Shown piece after piece: positions 52,128 through 64,000 of a stretch of DNA of 64,000 nucleotides (position 1 is its first letter; every line of letters begins with the position of its first letter). The stretch comes from Phlyctochytrium arcticum (taxonomy: Eukaryota > Chytridiomycota > Chytridiomycetes > Chytridiales > Chytridiaceae). The stretch lies in NCBI GenBank assembly GCA_025602905.1, contig JAHLKI010000022.1, positions 1 through 64,000 on the forward strand, given 5' to 3'. The position numbers and the translations under genes were made by a program. Under the pieces are notes generated by a model. It was not told where the DNA came from. It saw only the letters and a program-made list of their open reading frames with translations, and made no database searches.

Positions 52128-55100
52128 ATGTCCCTTTTCGATCAGTTCGAGAATGAAGAGGCTGCCGGTCCAAACTTTGTAAACGTCGACCGTCGGAAGG
52201 AGCTGGAAACGAAATTAACACCCGTGATTGTACGTTGATAAACAAACGATTCGCCGTCGTTGCTCTGTATCGGTATCAACACATTTTTCTCACACAGCTC
52301 GAACAAGGCTATGTCAGTACACGAGTTCAGTCGCAGGAGCTTCCGATGTTCTCGCTGGATCGGGTCCAGTTTCCCTTTCCAATCACACATTTGGTTGCAC
52401 TGGCAGTCGCGAACAACATGTTGGTGTTTGTAATGGATTCGGGCACATCAGCCACAGGAAAGGATGCAGCATCACATCAGAAAATATATCGGATAGATCT
52501 TGGAAAATCTGATGCTATAGCCGGTATAATCCTCGCGTAACGGTTTGCATTGATCGCAACTAGAACGCATTACGCAGAATCGGATCTCACTGTCCGGCAA
52601 AAGGGCGACCGCATCAAAAATATCTTCCTTGATCCTACAGCCAAGCATTTGCTGATCACAACTACTCTCGGTGATAACTACTATCTGTACGAAAAATGGA
52701 AGAAACCGCGGATTTTGAGCAAATTTCGGGTAATTTGGCGGCATCAGCGCTGGTGGAGAGTTATTAACCAATTTCTTAGGGCATATTGGTGGAATCTGTC
52801 GCTTGGGGGCGACCGCGCAGTGTTATGGCAGAGAGTACGGGAGTCATGCTCGTCGGTTCCCAACAAGGCCATATCTTCGAAGCCGAGATACATCCAACAG
52901 AGGAATTTTTCAAAAGGGAGGAGCGGTATTTTCGCCAGGTCTCCAAGATTCAGCCTATTCACTTGTTCCGAATCGACTCTGATGCATTTATTTCCCTCTA
53001 GGTCTACTCTTTGCACGAGGGGGCTATGCCAATTTGTAGCGTACGCTACGAGCAGTTCCCAGCGGACCCTAAGAAATATGTTGTCTTTGTGGCCACCCCC
53101 ATGCGCTTATATCAATTTATCGGTACGGCAGCGGAAGCCGAGGCGGATAAGAGCATGTTTGGTGACCTGTTCCGGATGTATGATCTGCACAGTGCCAGTA
53201 AGTTTAAGGGATGTTTTGACGTGAAAGCCCGGAAGTTGATCCGCATATTTTTAGACTTCCAAGAGATGCCAGGTGTCTTAACGCGGTCTGAAGTACAATT
53301 TTGGAGTCCGTTTGTACAAGATTCCGGATATCCGAGTTTACCAAAGACGTTTGCCTGGATGACTGGTATGGACGTTCTCTATACTCTCGGTGAACATCAT
53401 TTAAAGTATCTTGTAGCGGCTGGCTTGTATTGTGGTGATATGAGCTTCGGTTCACAGTCCATTGGCGACAGTCTCACCAACAATGCACAATTACTCCCGT
53501 AGGTGTTACATCGGCTATTTGACCCTTGCTTCGTTACTCACAAAAGCCTGACTCAGATACCCCCAAGGCACCAAACGCGAAGAACATGGATCACCAAGCG
53601 ATCAACCATACCCTACCTCAGATTACCCGCTTTCAATCAACGTTACCGAGTTCCATTACCTACTATTATACAACCATTCTCTGAAGGGAATCAACATCCT
53701 TACGAGCGAAGTTGACTTTGAAGAACAGATACCTTTGGTAAAATTCATCTCATACTGTTTCATCATCATCAAATTTGTCCTCACATCTCTGGAAAGGAAT
53801 TTGACGAGGTTGTTCAGAAGATCACGGTTGATGTAGCAAAGTCCACGTACTGGGTTTTCACCAATTTGGCACTCTATGAGCTGATAATCACCGACGAAGA
53901 CCGCGATGTTTGGAAAGTGTATCTGAACCGCAAAGCCTTTGATGCCGCGTTAAGCTACGCAAAGGTATATAGTAGATCCATCTTCGAGAGTGTGAACCTT
54001 TCTAAATCTTGCATAGACTCCAGCCCAGAAGGATCAGATTATTACTGCTCGGGCAGAATACTATTACACACAACAACGATACATATTATCCGCGACCTAT
54101 TACGCCCAATCCATCAGCCTTTCTTTCGAAGAGATTGTCCTCAAGTTCATTGCCAAGGACGAGCGGGAAGCCTTGAAACACTACTTGCAAAAGAAATTGG
54201 AAAGACTTCGATCCCAAGATGCCACACAAATCACGTTACTCTCAACTTGGCTTGTCGAGATCTTCATCAATAAGTTGAATGTCCTTCGCGATGAGATTGT
54301 CGATGCTGCTCAGAGCGTTGAAGCTCTAACCAAGGCTGCAAATACCGATGAGAGCCTGGAAGAGGCGCGATCATTGAAACAGCGGTTGGAAGAGGAGGAA
54401 CGGCTCGCCATCGACGACTTTCGTCAATTCATAAGGAAGTACAACGTACGTTTTAGCAAACAAAAATCGGACTTTGGGGATTATTCAGACTAACACGGAC
54501 CTATAGAGTCGATTGGACAAGGAGACAACCACCAAAATCATCGCAAGTCATGGCAGAACTCAGGAACTATTGTTCTACTTGGAGCTTATAGGAGACTACG
54601 ACCGGGTGATCAGTCATTGGGTGCAAGAGAAAGAGTGGTTGACTGCTTTGGAAGTTCTATCGCGTCAGGTGGGAGTTTTCTCAACCTGCTTCACTTGGCG
54701 CTCCTTCTTACCTACTTCCATTCAAAGAGCTCCGTAGAATTTTACTACAAGTATTCGCCTGTCTTGATGCAGCAGGCTCCATTTGAAACCGTCAACGCCT
54801 GGATTCGCCAACCCAATATCAACCCGCGACATTTGGTTCCTGCCTTGCTCAAATATGACGCTTCAAGATCCGCCGGGCTCAGAGGAAACGAAGGACAGGT
54901 GCGGGCGAGATCCCTTTACGTCTTTTGATTCTGTGCTAAGCGAGTCAATCCAGAACCAGGCAATTCGTTACCTGCAATACGTAACCCAGAATCTTCATAA
55001 TACGGATCCCGCCGTCCACAACTACCTACTTTCTCTTTACATATCGCAATCAAATCCGCAAGATCAGTCGTCTCTCCTCGCTTTCCTGACATCTCAAAAA

Positions 55101-56305
55101 GAAGATCCACACTATGACCTTCAATACGCTTTACGGCTGTGTAGTCAGCACGGACTAACGCAAGCATGCGTACATCTATATGGTGCCATGAATTTACATG
55201 AGCAGGCTGTGGAATTGGCCCTCAAGTTCAATGACTTGGAACTGGCGGAAATTAATGCCAACAAGCCTCATCCGGATGATGAAATTTTGAGAAAGAAGCT
55301 GTGGCTGCGAATCGCGCGCCATATCATTGAGGAGCAAAAGGACATCAAGCAGTGAGTTTTCTCTTCTGTTGTTCTCTGTCTGCCAGTATTTATCTCTCAA
55401 TTTAGGGCATTGTCATTTCTCTCACAAACATCGGATTTGCTCAAGATAGAAGATATCCTTCCTTTGTTTCCAGATTTCGTCCTCATAGACGACTTCAAGG
55501 ACGAGATTTGCAATGCTTTGGAGCAGTACAATGAGCATATTGAGGAACTGAAGACGGAAATGGAAGAGGCTACGCGTAGCGCGGAAAGCATACGATTGGA
55601 TATACGTGAGCTCCGAAATAGGTACAGACCTTGTGTTATGGAGTTTTAGACCCACGACATGGTCGCTAATGGAGAGCAACAGGTATACAGCAATCCCAGT
55701 GACCGAAGTCTGCAGTATCTGTCGAAAGCCTCTGCTCACGCGGCAATTTTACGTGTTCCCATGTGAGCACGTATATCATGCTGACTGTTTGACAAAGCTG
55801 GTGAGATTTACTTCCTCATTTGAACTTTTTACAACTGCTAACGTTTATCAAAGATTGTGAAAGAATGTACTCCCGCCAAAGCTAAACGCATTCAAGATCT
55901 TCAGGAGCGGCTCACGGCCGAAATCGCTGCTCGGCGCGCCACGGTTCAGGAGGATACGGGTTCAATGCTGGCATCTGCCATGCTCGGTATCCGCCGAGCC
56001 AGGGGTGGAGTTGGGACCGATGTCGGATCGGAGGGAGACAAGCAAGGAATATCGGGGGCCATATCTACCGGAGTTGTTTCTACAAATCGGGGAACACCCG
56101 AGAAAATAAAGGTACGTAGCACACCCCTCCGTGAGTGAAGGTCTGGGATCTTAACCATGCTTTTTCTGTCCTGTAGGAGGATCTAGATGAGCTTGTCGCG
56201 TCCGAATGCCCCCTATGCGGCGATCTTATGATCAAAAGCATCGATAAGCCATTTGTTGGACCAGATGAAAACGAGGTCGTCCAGTCTTGGTCTCTCATGT
56301 TATAA
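52128..56305 (+). CDS. VPS18: Vacuolar sorting protein VPS18 (CORVET/HOPS subunit)
   Basis: A many-exon gene (about 15-17 short introns). Exon 1 is 52128-52229 (MSLFDQFENEE...). The N-terminal propeller includes ELPMFSLDRVQFPFPITH and FLDPTAKHLLITTTLGDNYYLY. Pep3/Vps18 signatures: NFQEMPG, KTFAWMTAAGLYCGDM (after splicing), VTEFHYLLLYNHSLKGIN, YWVFTNLALYELIITDEDRDVWKVYL and RKAFDAALSYAK. A helical clathrin-repeat region follows, and the end carries a RING-like domain: CSICRKPLLTRQFYVFPCEHVYHADCL with a distant CPLCGD in the last exon. The family acts in tethering at endosomes and the vacuole, where its RING end binds partners. All landmarks are in order, so the gene looks intact. Internal exon edges were not all fixed. 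Confidence 0.93.
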
Positions 56306-57551
56306 CATAGATTTCCACATATCCATCTTGCCTCCACCTTATTCCTACCGCTTTGTAGAGCATTTTTGTACATATAGTCGCCGAAGGATACCGCCGCGCC
56401 ACAGCTTAATGGTTAATCCCAAAGCATGTTTGAGTATCAGCCATATTACGCCTTATCATACGTGCAGTCTTAGAAGTAATCAGAGCCTGCACACGGTGTT
56501 TGAGTATATCAGCCAAGTACCTCATGAGGTGCGCGCATAGCTATGGGATGGGCATTAGAGGGGACAAATTTCGTGAATGCTATTGGGATTAGATTTCATT
56601 TTCAGGTCGATACAATGCACAGATAATTAAGAATTGCAACATTCTGATACATGGTCAGGATCTAGGGAAAAATTGACTTTGTACATATAGTGAGTTCTGG
56701 CATTTGGGACTTTCCTCTTGGAATACGTTCCAGCCTCTTTGATATGCACGGATATCTCTCCAGATATCTATTGGAAAGTCCCCGTAGACTTTCCACTTCT
56801 TGGATGGGGAAGGGGTATTTCGACGGTTCTTTCCGGTATGAAAGTGCCGGATAAGCTCCCCCGCATGCTGGGCGTAATACAGAACCACATCTAGATCTAC
56901 GGACCCTGTCGGCGACATACCTTGGTTGTGATGTCAATTGGAAGTGGTTATCCAATCGCTTCAGGATTTCTCCCGGCTTAGTCTTCTCGTTTTACCAAAT
57001 ACAACGATGAGAATTCTTCGGTACAATCATCACAAATGATCCATACCGTTCGCGTCGGATACATTACTGTTGAAGTCACTCACCTCCCGGGAATAGCGTG
57101 GGAAAAAGTGGGGATGAAATGACTGCGTTTGAATATGATAAACATACTGAAACTTGCGACAAAGAAGAAATCCATTTACTCTGATGCCGTGCGGACTTGA
57201 TCTTTCAGTTTATTTGCCGGGGAAGTCAAATTCCTGCAGCAGCATTTTTGGTAGGACGTCCACTGACAGGGTTGACAAGAGATCGCCAAAGAATGTGCTG
57301 TAGCGACTTTCTTTGCGAGCTGAATACGGGGCGAGTGAGACTCCACTTTCCTGCGTTTTAGCGGGGTCAGCACAGATGGTCTTCGCTTTATGAACTTGGA
57401 TGAGGAGGCGGCAAATCAAATCCCAAAATTCCCAGCCAAATTCAAATCCCGATCGTGTCATGTGACCAGCAAATTGACGGAGATTTGGGAAATTTGGGCA
57501 AAACGACTTTTTGACAAACCGTTGCGCGGTAAATCAACAAACTCCAAGAGG
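56306..57551. other. Intergenic with a doubtful coding-like stretch
   Basis: 1.25 kb between VPS18 and the TilS-like gene. On the minus strand 57080-56655 contains protein-like pieces in three frames (RTVWIICDDCTEEF, PGEILKRLDNHFQLTSQPR, VVLYYAQHAGELIRHF...DIWRDIRAYQRGW) that no ordinary introns join. It could be a decayed gene. The rest shows nothing recognisable. Confidence 0.4.
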
Positions 57552-59553
57552 ATGGCCTTGCACAGCCCAATAATACGCTCCCACTTCCAACGTGCGTTAA
57601 AGCAGATTATTCTCAAACCCGATGAATCCATAGGTAAGTTCCTCCACTTTGTTGGGGGATCTCGTACTGATTCGATCTTTGTTGTTTATAGCCGTTGCCG
57701 TTGGCGGAGAAACCAAGAGTCTAGCGTTGCTTCATTTATTGAAGGAAGAGCTGGGGGCGAAACGACTGGTAGCCTTTTCTGTGGACCATGGATTGCAAGA
57801 GGGAACAACAAAAGAGGTGGAAGCTGTTGCGGAGAAGGTGAAAGCCTTAGGTATGATGACGATGTTAGGAGATGTTTCAAAAAGAGAGTGTTGCTCATGC
57901 ATGATCAATACAGGCATTGAACATCATTCCATCAAAGTCGACTGGTCTCAGTCGGGATCTGGGTTCCTGGGTGACCGCTATGACCCACCGCTTGCCCCGT
58001 CCGTTCTCGAAAACCCATCAACACTATCCTACTGGTCCCGCGGGGAGATTGCCCGTAAAAGACGATATGCTCTTTTATCACAAGCATGTCGCGAACGGTC
58101 CATTTCCAATCTATTTGTGGCGCATACATTAGACGATCAAGTTCGGATTGGGATCAACCGCTTGAAGAAAAATTCCGGAGTGGATGGGCTGAATGGGTTA
58201 CATGCTGTCAATGGAGAGGTACCAAACGCTTCAGCTTTGGCTGCTAGGAAAGTTCGATTGGTCCGACCACTTTTGAGTTTCACCAATGTGAGAAATTACC
58301 CATCTTCCGTCCCATTGTCGCACTTTTGACAAGGTTTACATAAACAGGCACAAGCAGCGCAAACATGCGCAGAGGCACAACTGACACCAAATGACGCGGA
58401 GAATCCGCTCATGTTTCCGCCCACCATTGACTACGGTCCAGTGTTTGAGAAAGCCGAGAAGCTCAATGAAGAGCTGGGCGACCAAAGTCCGCTCAAGGCT
58501 TTAACCCGGAAATCCTTCGCGAAGGTTATGGAACATATGGGAGTTCATAGCCGGGCACTGCGTCTGAAAGGTAAGACTGCGCGTCCCAAAGTCAATTTCG
58601 TGGCGTGTGTCTCACTCTATGAACCTTTAGTTCGGCCCATCATAGAAGACAACACGGTTCGGGACCCACCCACCGGCACATGTTTTCTGCAAGTCCGTGC
58701 CCGCCGTGATCGCATATCCAGTCACTGGATCGGCAAACCGTATATAGCCGACCGCGTCCTCTCGAGTGTCATCAAATGGGTCGGAAACGGCTCAGTCAAC
58801 CCATCCTCCCATATCCCCAGTCTCCTCCGCACCGAAATCGTAAACTACTTTAATTTCAAGGCCAAAAGGGTCACTGGAGGCGGAGTCCTACTTTCCCCAC
58901 CCCGAGCATCACAAACAGGAGCGTTTGTCTGGATCGCGTCAAGATGTCCTCTACCCAAAGCCAACCGTCACAGCAATCACTTGATTCTAAAACATGGACA
59001 ACGCGGAATATGGGACCAACGCTTCTTATTTGCTCTCGACCTTCCACCAAAGGCCGAATCCAGCGATACCTATCTTGGAACGCCTTACTCAGATCTGAGC
59101 TTCGTCGTTCGTCCGTTCATGGAGGCGGATTACAAGCATGTTTTAGCGCGAATGCGCGCGCTACCTACCACAGAATGGGGTGAAACCGTGCAGCACGCAG
59201 TAAATCACTACTGGAAAAAGATGCCCTCTGCCGCCCGCGAAACCATTCCCTGCATTGCACTACTCAACCCATCTCAACCTGAGGACACGTCCCATGTGGT
59301 TGCCATACCCTCATTATCGGTCAATTTGGAGCCGCAGCTCTTGGACATCAAATTCAGTTTTGCCAATCATTACAGCGGGGTAGAGAAGGATGCATGGGAG
59401 ACAGAGTTTCGGCTGATTGATTCCGATAAATTGAGTAAAGAGGAAGAGCGGCTCCAGACGGATGTTGATATTGCAGCTGGATTTGGAGAGATTTTGGCGG
59501 CGGTCAAAGGAGGCAAGGGGCGGGAATCGGATCGCGCAGATGCAGCGTCTTAA
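57552..59553 (+). CDS. TilS-like tRNA(Ile)-lysidine synthase homologue with degenerate ATP site
   Basis: Four exons: 57552-57633, 57692-57850, 57914-58287, 58348-59553 (606 aa). The fold follows TilS: AVAVGGETKSLALLHLL at the PP-loop, LVAFSVDHGLQEGTTKEV, YWSRGEIARKRRYALL, AHTLDDQVRIGINRL, GVDGLNGL, VRLVRPLL and a long C-terminal region. But the PP-loop SGGxDS is replaced by VGGETKS and the usual DDQAET reads DDQVRI. In TilS these positions bind ATP and attack the cytidine, so classic catalysis is doubtful. Bacterial TilS makes lysidine at C34 of tRNA-Ile; organelle versions exist in eukaryotes. No clear mitochondrial presequence, though the start is basic. It may be a divergent eukaryotic type or a pseudoenzyme. 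Confidence 0.78.
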
Positions 59554-59794
59554 GCTTCAGATGGTATTTAAGCGGTTATCCGTTATTTTTGCGGGAAACC
59601 ATAGACAACACTTGTACATATTTCATCACATTCATCCCGTTCAGTTGCAGCCAATTATTCCGATATATTCAGAGAGCCCTCCAGATTGTTGTTTGTGATG
59701 AGACAGGCTTTAATTAATTGCACTGAGTAGACATACATTCTATTAAAGCATTACGTGAGCACGCTATGACACTGTCCAGGAGGCTGCTATATCC

Positions 59795-61874
59795 TCATAT
59801 CCGCTGCTTCCCCACCCCCGGCTTAACCCATGGTGGTCTCCGAGTCCGCGATCTCGATGCTTCACCATTCTGCTCAATCTCATGCTGCCATTCCAGGATC
59901 CGGTACACGACTGCCTCGTAAATAAATTTGTACTGCTCGAGTGTCTGTACCATGCTGACCCGGGCTTCCCGAAACTTTTCTACCGATAAATAGACCAGAT
60001 CGGTACTTGGGTCCAATTCTTGAGAGTGGGGGGATGTGGACAAAGATGACGTCTCAGCTGTGATGTCGCTGCCGGGGTAATGTTCGAGAAGGGACAGGAC
60101 GGTATCGATGGCACAAAATGTTCCTGTCCGGCCACAGCCTGCACTGCAGTGGACGACCAAGGGTCCGACGGGTCCAGATGATTCTGAGCGTGATTGGAGC
60201 TCACGTACCAGATCCATTACGCCAAGGACACTGTATGGACTACTAGCACGATGATCGGGCCAATTGAGAAAATGGACTTGCCAAAGTTCGCGCGTTGTCG
60301 GAGAAGCTTGGTGATGTGATGAATGGGACAAATGAAGTCGGCGGATCAAGACAGCGCCTTCAGATGTAGATCGCTCTTCCAAGAGCTTAAGATGAAGCCC
60401 ACCGAGGTTGTTAAAGTCCAAGGGCTGCTCCGTGGAATCGGGCCAATAACGGTCACATTTTGTACGCCCGCGTTCCTCTTCTCTGGTCAGCATAACAATG
60501 ACGCGTGAGTTTTGTTCCCACACCATTTGCCAAAAGTCGCCGAACGTATTGCCTAAAGGTCCTTGCGACGTTATGTACTTTGAAGTCCCGGGGAAGCCGT
60601 CAACGTGACTGGCATTAATATAGTTGCTGTTCTCCGGAGCTGATGGCTCTTGCAAGATGACGCGCGATCCGTCAAACGGAATTATGTCAAAATACCGGTT
60701 TCGACGCATATGATCACGTTGCTGAGCCTGTTCCAAGCTGTAAGGGCTGTCTCTCTGTGTTTGACCTGCCCGGATGCGATCTGATTCAGATGCCTCAATC
60801 TCGCGATATTTCTGTTCAAAGTATCCGGACACCCCTGATCCTAACTCGTATATCTTCCGAATCCATGGCGGTATATTGCTTGGCTCCAGCATGGGTACTG
60901 CCGAGAAGACATTGCCACCAACCTGCGTGCCGGCAGACATTGGAGATCTTGGCGGAAAAAAGGGTCTGGAAACTCCAGCAATATTTAGTTTCGGAGGTTG
61001 CAGATTAGGGTGATGATTGGCCGCTGGGGTAGTTTGCGGTGGGGAGTTTGCTCCAGCGGATGCAACTCCTGTTCCTTTGCTGTCCCCAACACTTTTACTA
61101 TCGCTTGTGGAAGAAGCGAACCGGGACGAGGCTCTGTTTGCAGCGGCTCGCGCCGACTCGGTTGAAGCAGCCGAAGAGCGGCGGCTGGCGAGTGATCTTT
61201 TGGAGGGAGGCCTATTATGAATAGCGGATGATGCGTCAGATGAGAAAGAGAACAGTGGTTGGTGAGTTTGGAGTGAAATGTGAGTAGAAATGGGCCCGTA
61301 GATCGGACAAAAATATGTTCGAAGTCGGATAAACAAAACGCGACATAACCGGACGGTCCACCATCTCTGTCCACCCACTATTTGACCTCCTAACATTGGT
61401 CCAGGAGTGGTACAAGGCGGAAAAAGTGGTATTGCACTGAACTACTGTAGGAAAAACTCACCCCAAGCTAATATTTGCGAGCGTTCCGGCAAGTGTCGTG
61501 GCCGTAACTGGGTTTGCTGCTGACGACGAAAGCGACGACAGCGGCCGAGTACTATGATGGGTGCTAGAGGAGATGTTGGGGAAAGTCGTTGTTGTTGTGG
61601 TGGTGGTGGGGGGTTTTGTATTGGGTGATGCGGCGGGGTTGGATTCGGCAGCGGGAGGCAAGTCGTCCAGGTGAGATTGTGACAGACTCCCCACGACAAC
61701 AGCCAATGGCTTGGTCAAATCGGTGGCACTTGCGGGCCTTTTCACACCCTCAACGTCTGCGTTCGTTGCTGTTTTTATGCTGGGTACTGGCGGTTGCGAA
61801 AGTCGAGGTGCTGGGGATTGTGGTGGTGGTGGATGTGATTTCGTCCACTCTGGCCGGGTCGCCGCCGTCCCCAT
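59795..61874 (-). CDS. Classical protein tyrosine phosphatase
   Basis: Two exons: 61874-61462 and 61211-59795 (609 aa); the 250-nt intron is longer than usual here but joins in frame and has a CTGAC branch-like site near its end. The N-terminal ~250 residues are Ser/Thr/Pro-rich. The PTP domain has NRYFDIIPFDGSRVIL, NYINASHVDG, YITSQGPL, FWQMVWE, the WPD loop (LNWPDHRAS, ~456), the active-site loop VVHCSAGCGRTGTF (Cys ~491) and a Q-loop-like MVQTLEQYKFIYEA. All catalytic residues are present. Substrate unknown; fungal relatives act on MAP kinases and other Tyr-phosphorylated proteins. No membrane segment, so probably cytosolic. Confidence 0.92.
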
Positions 61875-62696
61875 TACTGCTTGACTCTTCCTCCGACGTC
61901 GGTTTGGATGACAAAAATAACTCTACGACCGTTCGCATGAGCTGACAGTTACTCTTCCTACCATTCCCTGGATGTGTTTACCTTGCTTGGAATTTGGGTA
62001 ATGTCGTGCTGTGACTTTACTAAAGAAACGCTAGGAAAGCGACGAAGCATTCCTCCACAAATTTTCCTGTACTGGACCCGGCTATCACAACTGTACCAGA
62101 AGGTTGTTCTCTGCTTTGACGGTGTCTCTAGCGTCGTCTTACGCTCGGGTCCTTTCTCGGGGAACCGGGACAATCAGGACCAGGGTTTGGCCGAAGACCA
62201 GAATATCTACACCGCTCCCTGCTCACTGACCAACTCCTGCGGGTGCAAAAGAGACGACTTGCCCGTCGAAATCTGCCAAACCTCCAGCCCGCGGCGGCTC
62301 ATGATGTTGTTTCGATGGATAGTTAGATGTATTACAAGTTCAGGCCATTAAAGTAGGCTCAGCTCACTGACCAACACATGAAACGGATCTCCTTCAAACA
62401 AAAAGTTCTATTATTCTTGATAGTTCTGCTCCAGCGATTTGCTTGAAATTTTGCTCACGTCACGGAATTGCATCCAAGAACCAGGTGGCTGGCATTCTAT
62501 ATTCTTCGCGCAAGGGTGAAACCAGATGTGAGCGGAGATGTGAAACAGGGCAACGCCCACACCAAATGGCAAGGCCGCTCGGACAAAACAACCATAAAAA
62601 TGCATCTTTATCTGTTCAAAATTGTATCTACAATGAATATGTACTTTGTTATCGAGGCAGTAGGGAAGAGGGTCAGGACGGCGAAAGGAGAGGAGA
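61875..62696. other. Intergenic, no gene recognised
   Basis: About 820 bases between the phosphatase start and the TFIIA stop. A 125-codon plus-strand ORF (61974-62351) has no family features and no conserved composition. Presumed phosphatase promoter on the left. Confidence 0.5.
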
Positions 62697-63843
62697 TCAC
62701 CACTCAAAATCGCCTTGAGCTTTGTTAAACACATAGTCACGGCCATTGACTGTGATGATGCCGTCCTTGAGCGTACACTTCCACTTATTCTTCACACGAT
62801 TTACCTTTTTGTACGCATTAAATAATGTGGGCAAATGCCAGGGGTGCGATATGGAGACTGACCTTTTCGTACTGACACAATATTATGTGCGACACGTCCA
62901 CATTCTCATCATCTGAGTCTTCGTCATCCAGATCTGAGCCGATTCCATCCTCGTTATCATCCTTGCACCATACAATGAGCCATTTGCGCCGGAAGGATCA
63001 AAAAGCGCAATAAAATACCTCGTCGTCCTCATCATCGTCATCATCTACTCCATCGACTTGACCCAAAGTCCTCCCCGTCGACAATTTTGATGACCCTGCT
63101 GATGAGTCGATCGAGTGTTTTTGTTGCCAAAGCTGATCAACCAAACGGTCTATGTCCTAAATTTTGGTGTCTTTTCAGCATTTGCCCCATCAATCAGAGC
63201 TCCGAGGGATAACCCACCTCCTGCGTCAATTCCTTGCCCTCAGTTTCCACCTCTAGAACCCGCTGCTTGCCTGCCCGCTTTTTCCTCTTTTCGTCCCCAG
63301 TGCCATCATTTTGTGGGATTCGATAAGCGTCACTTGATGCACCTTCCACTGGCGAACCAGCATATTGGGCTCCTCCAGTGTATATGTCGGCCCCCGGATA
63401 CGCAGCGCCTGCCCCAGCTCCATCATATGGCCCATATCCATCGTCAAAGGCTTCCTTAAAGTCAAAGTCTGCGACTCTCATTCCAGCAATTTTCCGCTTC
63501 CAAGTCTTCAAGATATTCGGATTCATTAATATGATGATACATTTGGAAAATGGCTTAAAAGAAGAAGCACCTGTCTGAGCTCCGCAAGGACATTCTGGCC
63601 AACGCCCATTTCGGCAAACGTGGCGGCTACCTTCTCGCAGACCTCGTCAATGACATAAGTGTAAACGCTGGGCTAAAAGAATAGCAATAATTGAATGAGA
63701 AATAATATTTCATATGGTGTATGTGGACAGGAATAACAAGGCGGTGTAAAGACTAACTACGGTGATATCCCTTTGCTCCGCCCTATCATTCTCGCCTAAG
63801 CGAAGAGCGTTGCGAAAGAACGTACCACAAGCTGATTCGACAT
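62697..63843 (-). CDS. TOA1: TFIIA large subunit (alpha/beta, Toa1)
   Basis: Six exons: 63843-63826, 63672-63571, 63505-63218, 63156-63019, 62961-62863, 62804-62697 (250 aa). N-terminus MSNQLVPSVYTYVIDEVCEK and NVLAELRQTWKRKI form the four-helix bundle half. A Gly/Ala/Tyr-rich spacer follows, then a QVDG...DDDDDEDDE acidic stretch and the C-terminal beta-barrel half IILCQYEKVNRVKNKWKCTL, KDGIITVNGRDYVFNKAQGD, ending in FEW. TFIIA binds TBP-DNA and stabilises the Pol II preinitiation complex. The spacer is short, giving a compact protein. All exon phases are consistent. Confidence 0.95.
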
Positions 63844-64000
63844 GACTGACAAACTTCCACGAACGAGGCCTCCGTAAGAGTTCGCTAGCAAGAGCGGTCG
63901 GTGGTCAGGTAGAGTCAGGGGCGGGCAGACAGAGGGTGTCTCCGCCAAAGAATGAAACGAGGCCAAGATGGGAAAATCGTTTTTATACGTTGGCGGCAGG
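63844..64000. other. Upstream region of TOA1 at the window edge
   Basis: 157 bases with no feature besides the presumed promoter; no second gene can be seen before the edge. Confidence 0.4.

Noticed and set aside
61974..62351. 125-codon plus-strand ORF
   Set aside because: No homologous family, no composition typical of the genes here, and it fits no intron model.

Overview
The window looks like nuclear DNA of an early-diverging, probably chytrid-like, fungus. The inference rests on short GT..AG introns (about 50-80 nt), an AcuK/Ert1-type Zn2Cys6 regulator, a hybrid histidine kinase, ATG101, a LAMTOR4-like Ragulator subunit, a TH1/NELF-C-type protein (absent from yeasts) and a canonical U2 snRNA. 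Species cannot be told from the sequence alone.

Layout. (1) 1-9.8 kb is a mobile or virus-like block. A Ty1/copia gag-pol runs off the left edge on the minus strand. It abuts an AT-rich plus-strand ORF fusing a TV-Pol-like polymerase region to a D5-type SF3 helicase. That ORF is followed by a GTGACAG/CTGTCAC repeat array, a small ORF, a palindrome-rich stretch and a 7.40-7.52 kb inverted repeat. Next comes a two-ORF minus-strand gene with CxxC pairs and a DUF6589-like, transposon-associated region. (2) 10.3-29.9 kb is compact housekeeping DNA: LAMTOR4-like, hybrid histidine kinase, methyltransferase, arrestin-like adaptor, subtilase lacking its catalytic Asp, SNM1/Pso2 nuclease, SSAT-like acetyltransferase, NR2C2AP-like, short NELF-C/D-like, ATG101. 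(3) 30.2-40.3 kb holds two tandem AcuK/Ert1-like paralogues with poly-Q tracts and a large RING-H2 protein. (4) 41.2-50.4 kb is a young F-box/LRR family on both strands: five intact genes, one frameshifted copy, one fragment and visible segmental duplications. (5) 50.5-63.9 kb returns to core genes: U2 snRNA, phosducin-like protein, VPS18, a TilS-like protein with a degenerate PP-loop, a tyrosine phosphatase and the TFIIA large subunit.

The strongest candidate for something new is the 3.4-7.5 kb block: a replicative virus/plasmid-type polymerase-helicase with an adjacent cluster of short inverted and direct repeats that could be its origin, hit at its 5' end by a copia element. The F-box expansion, whose duplications carried off a piece of the neighbouring U2 gene, and the two degenerate enzymes (subtilase, TilS-like) are secondary leads. 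Exon boundaries were read by eye from splice consensus, frame continuity and family conservation; they have not been checked against RNA.
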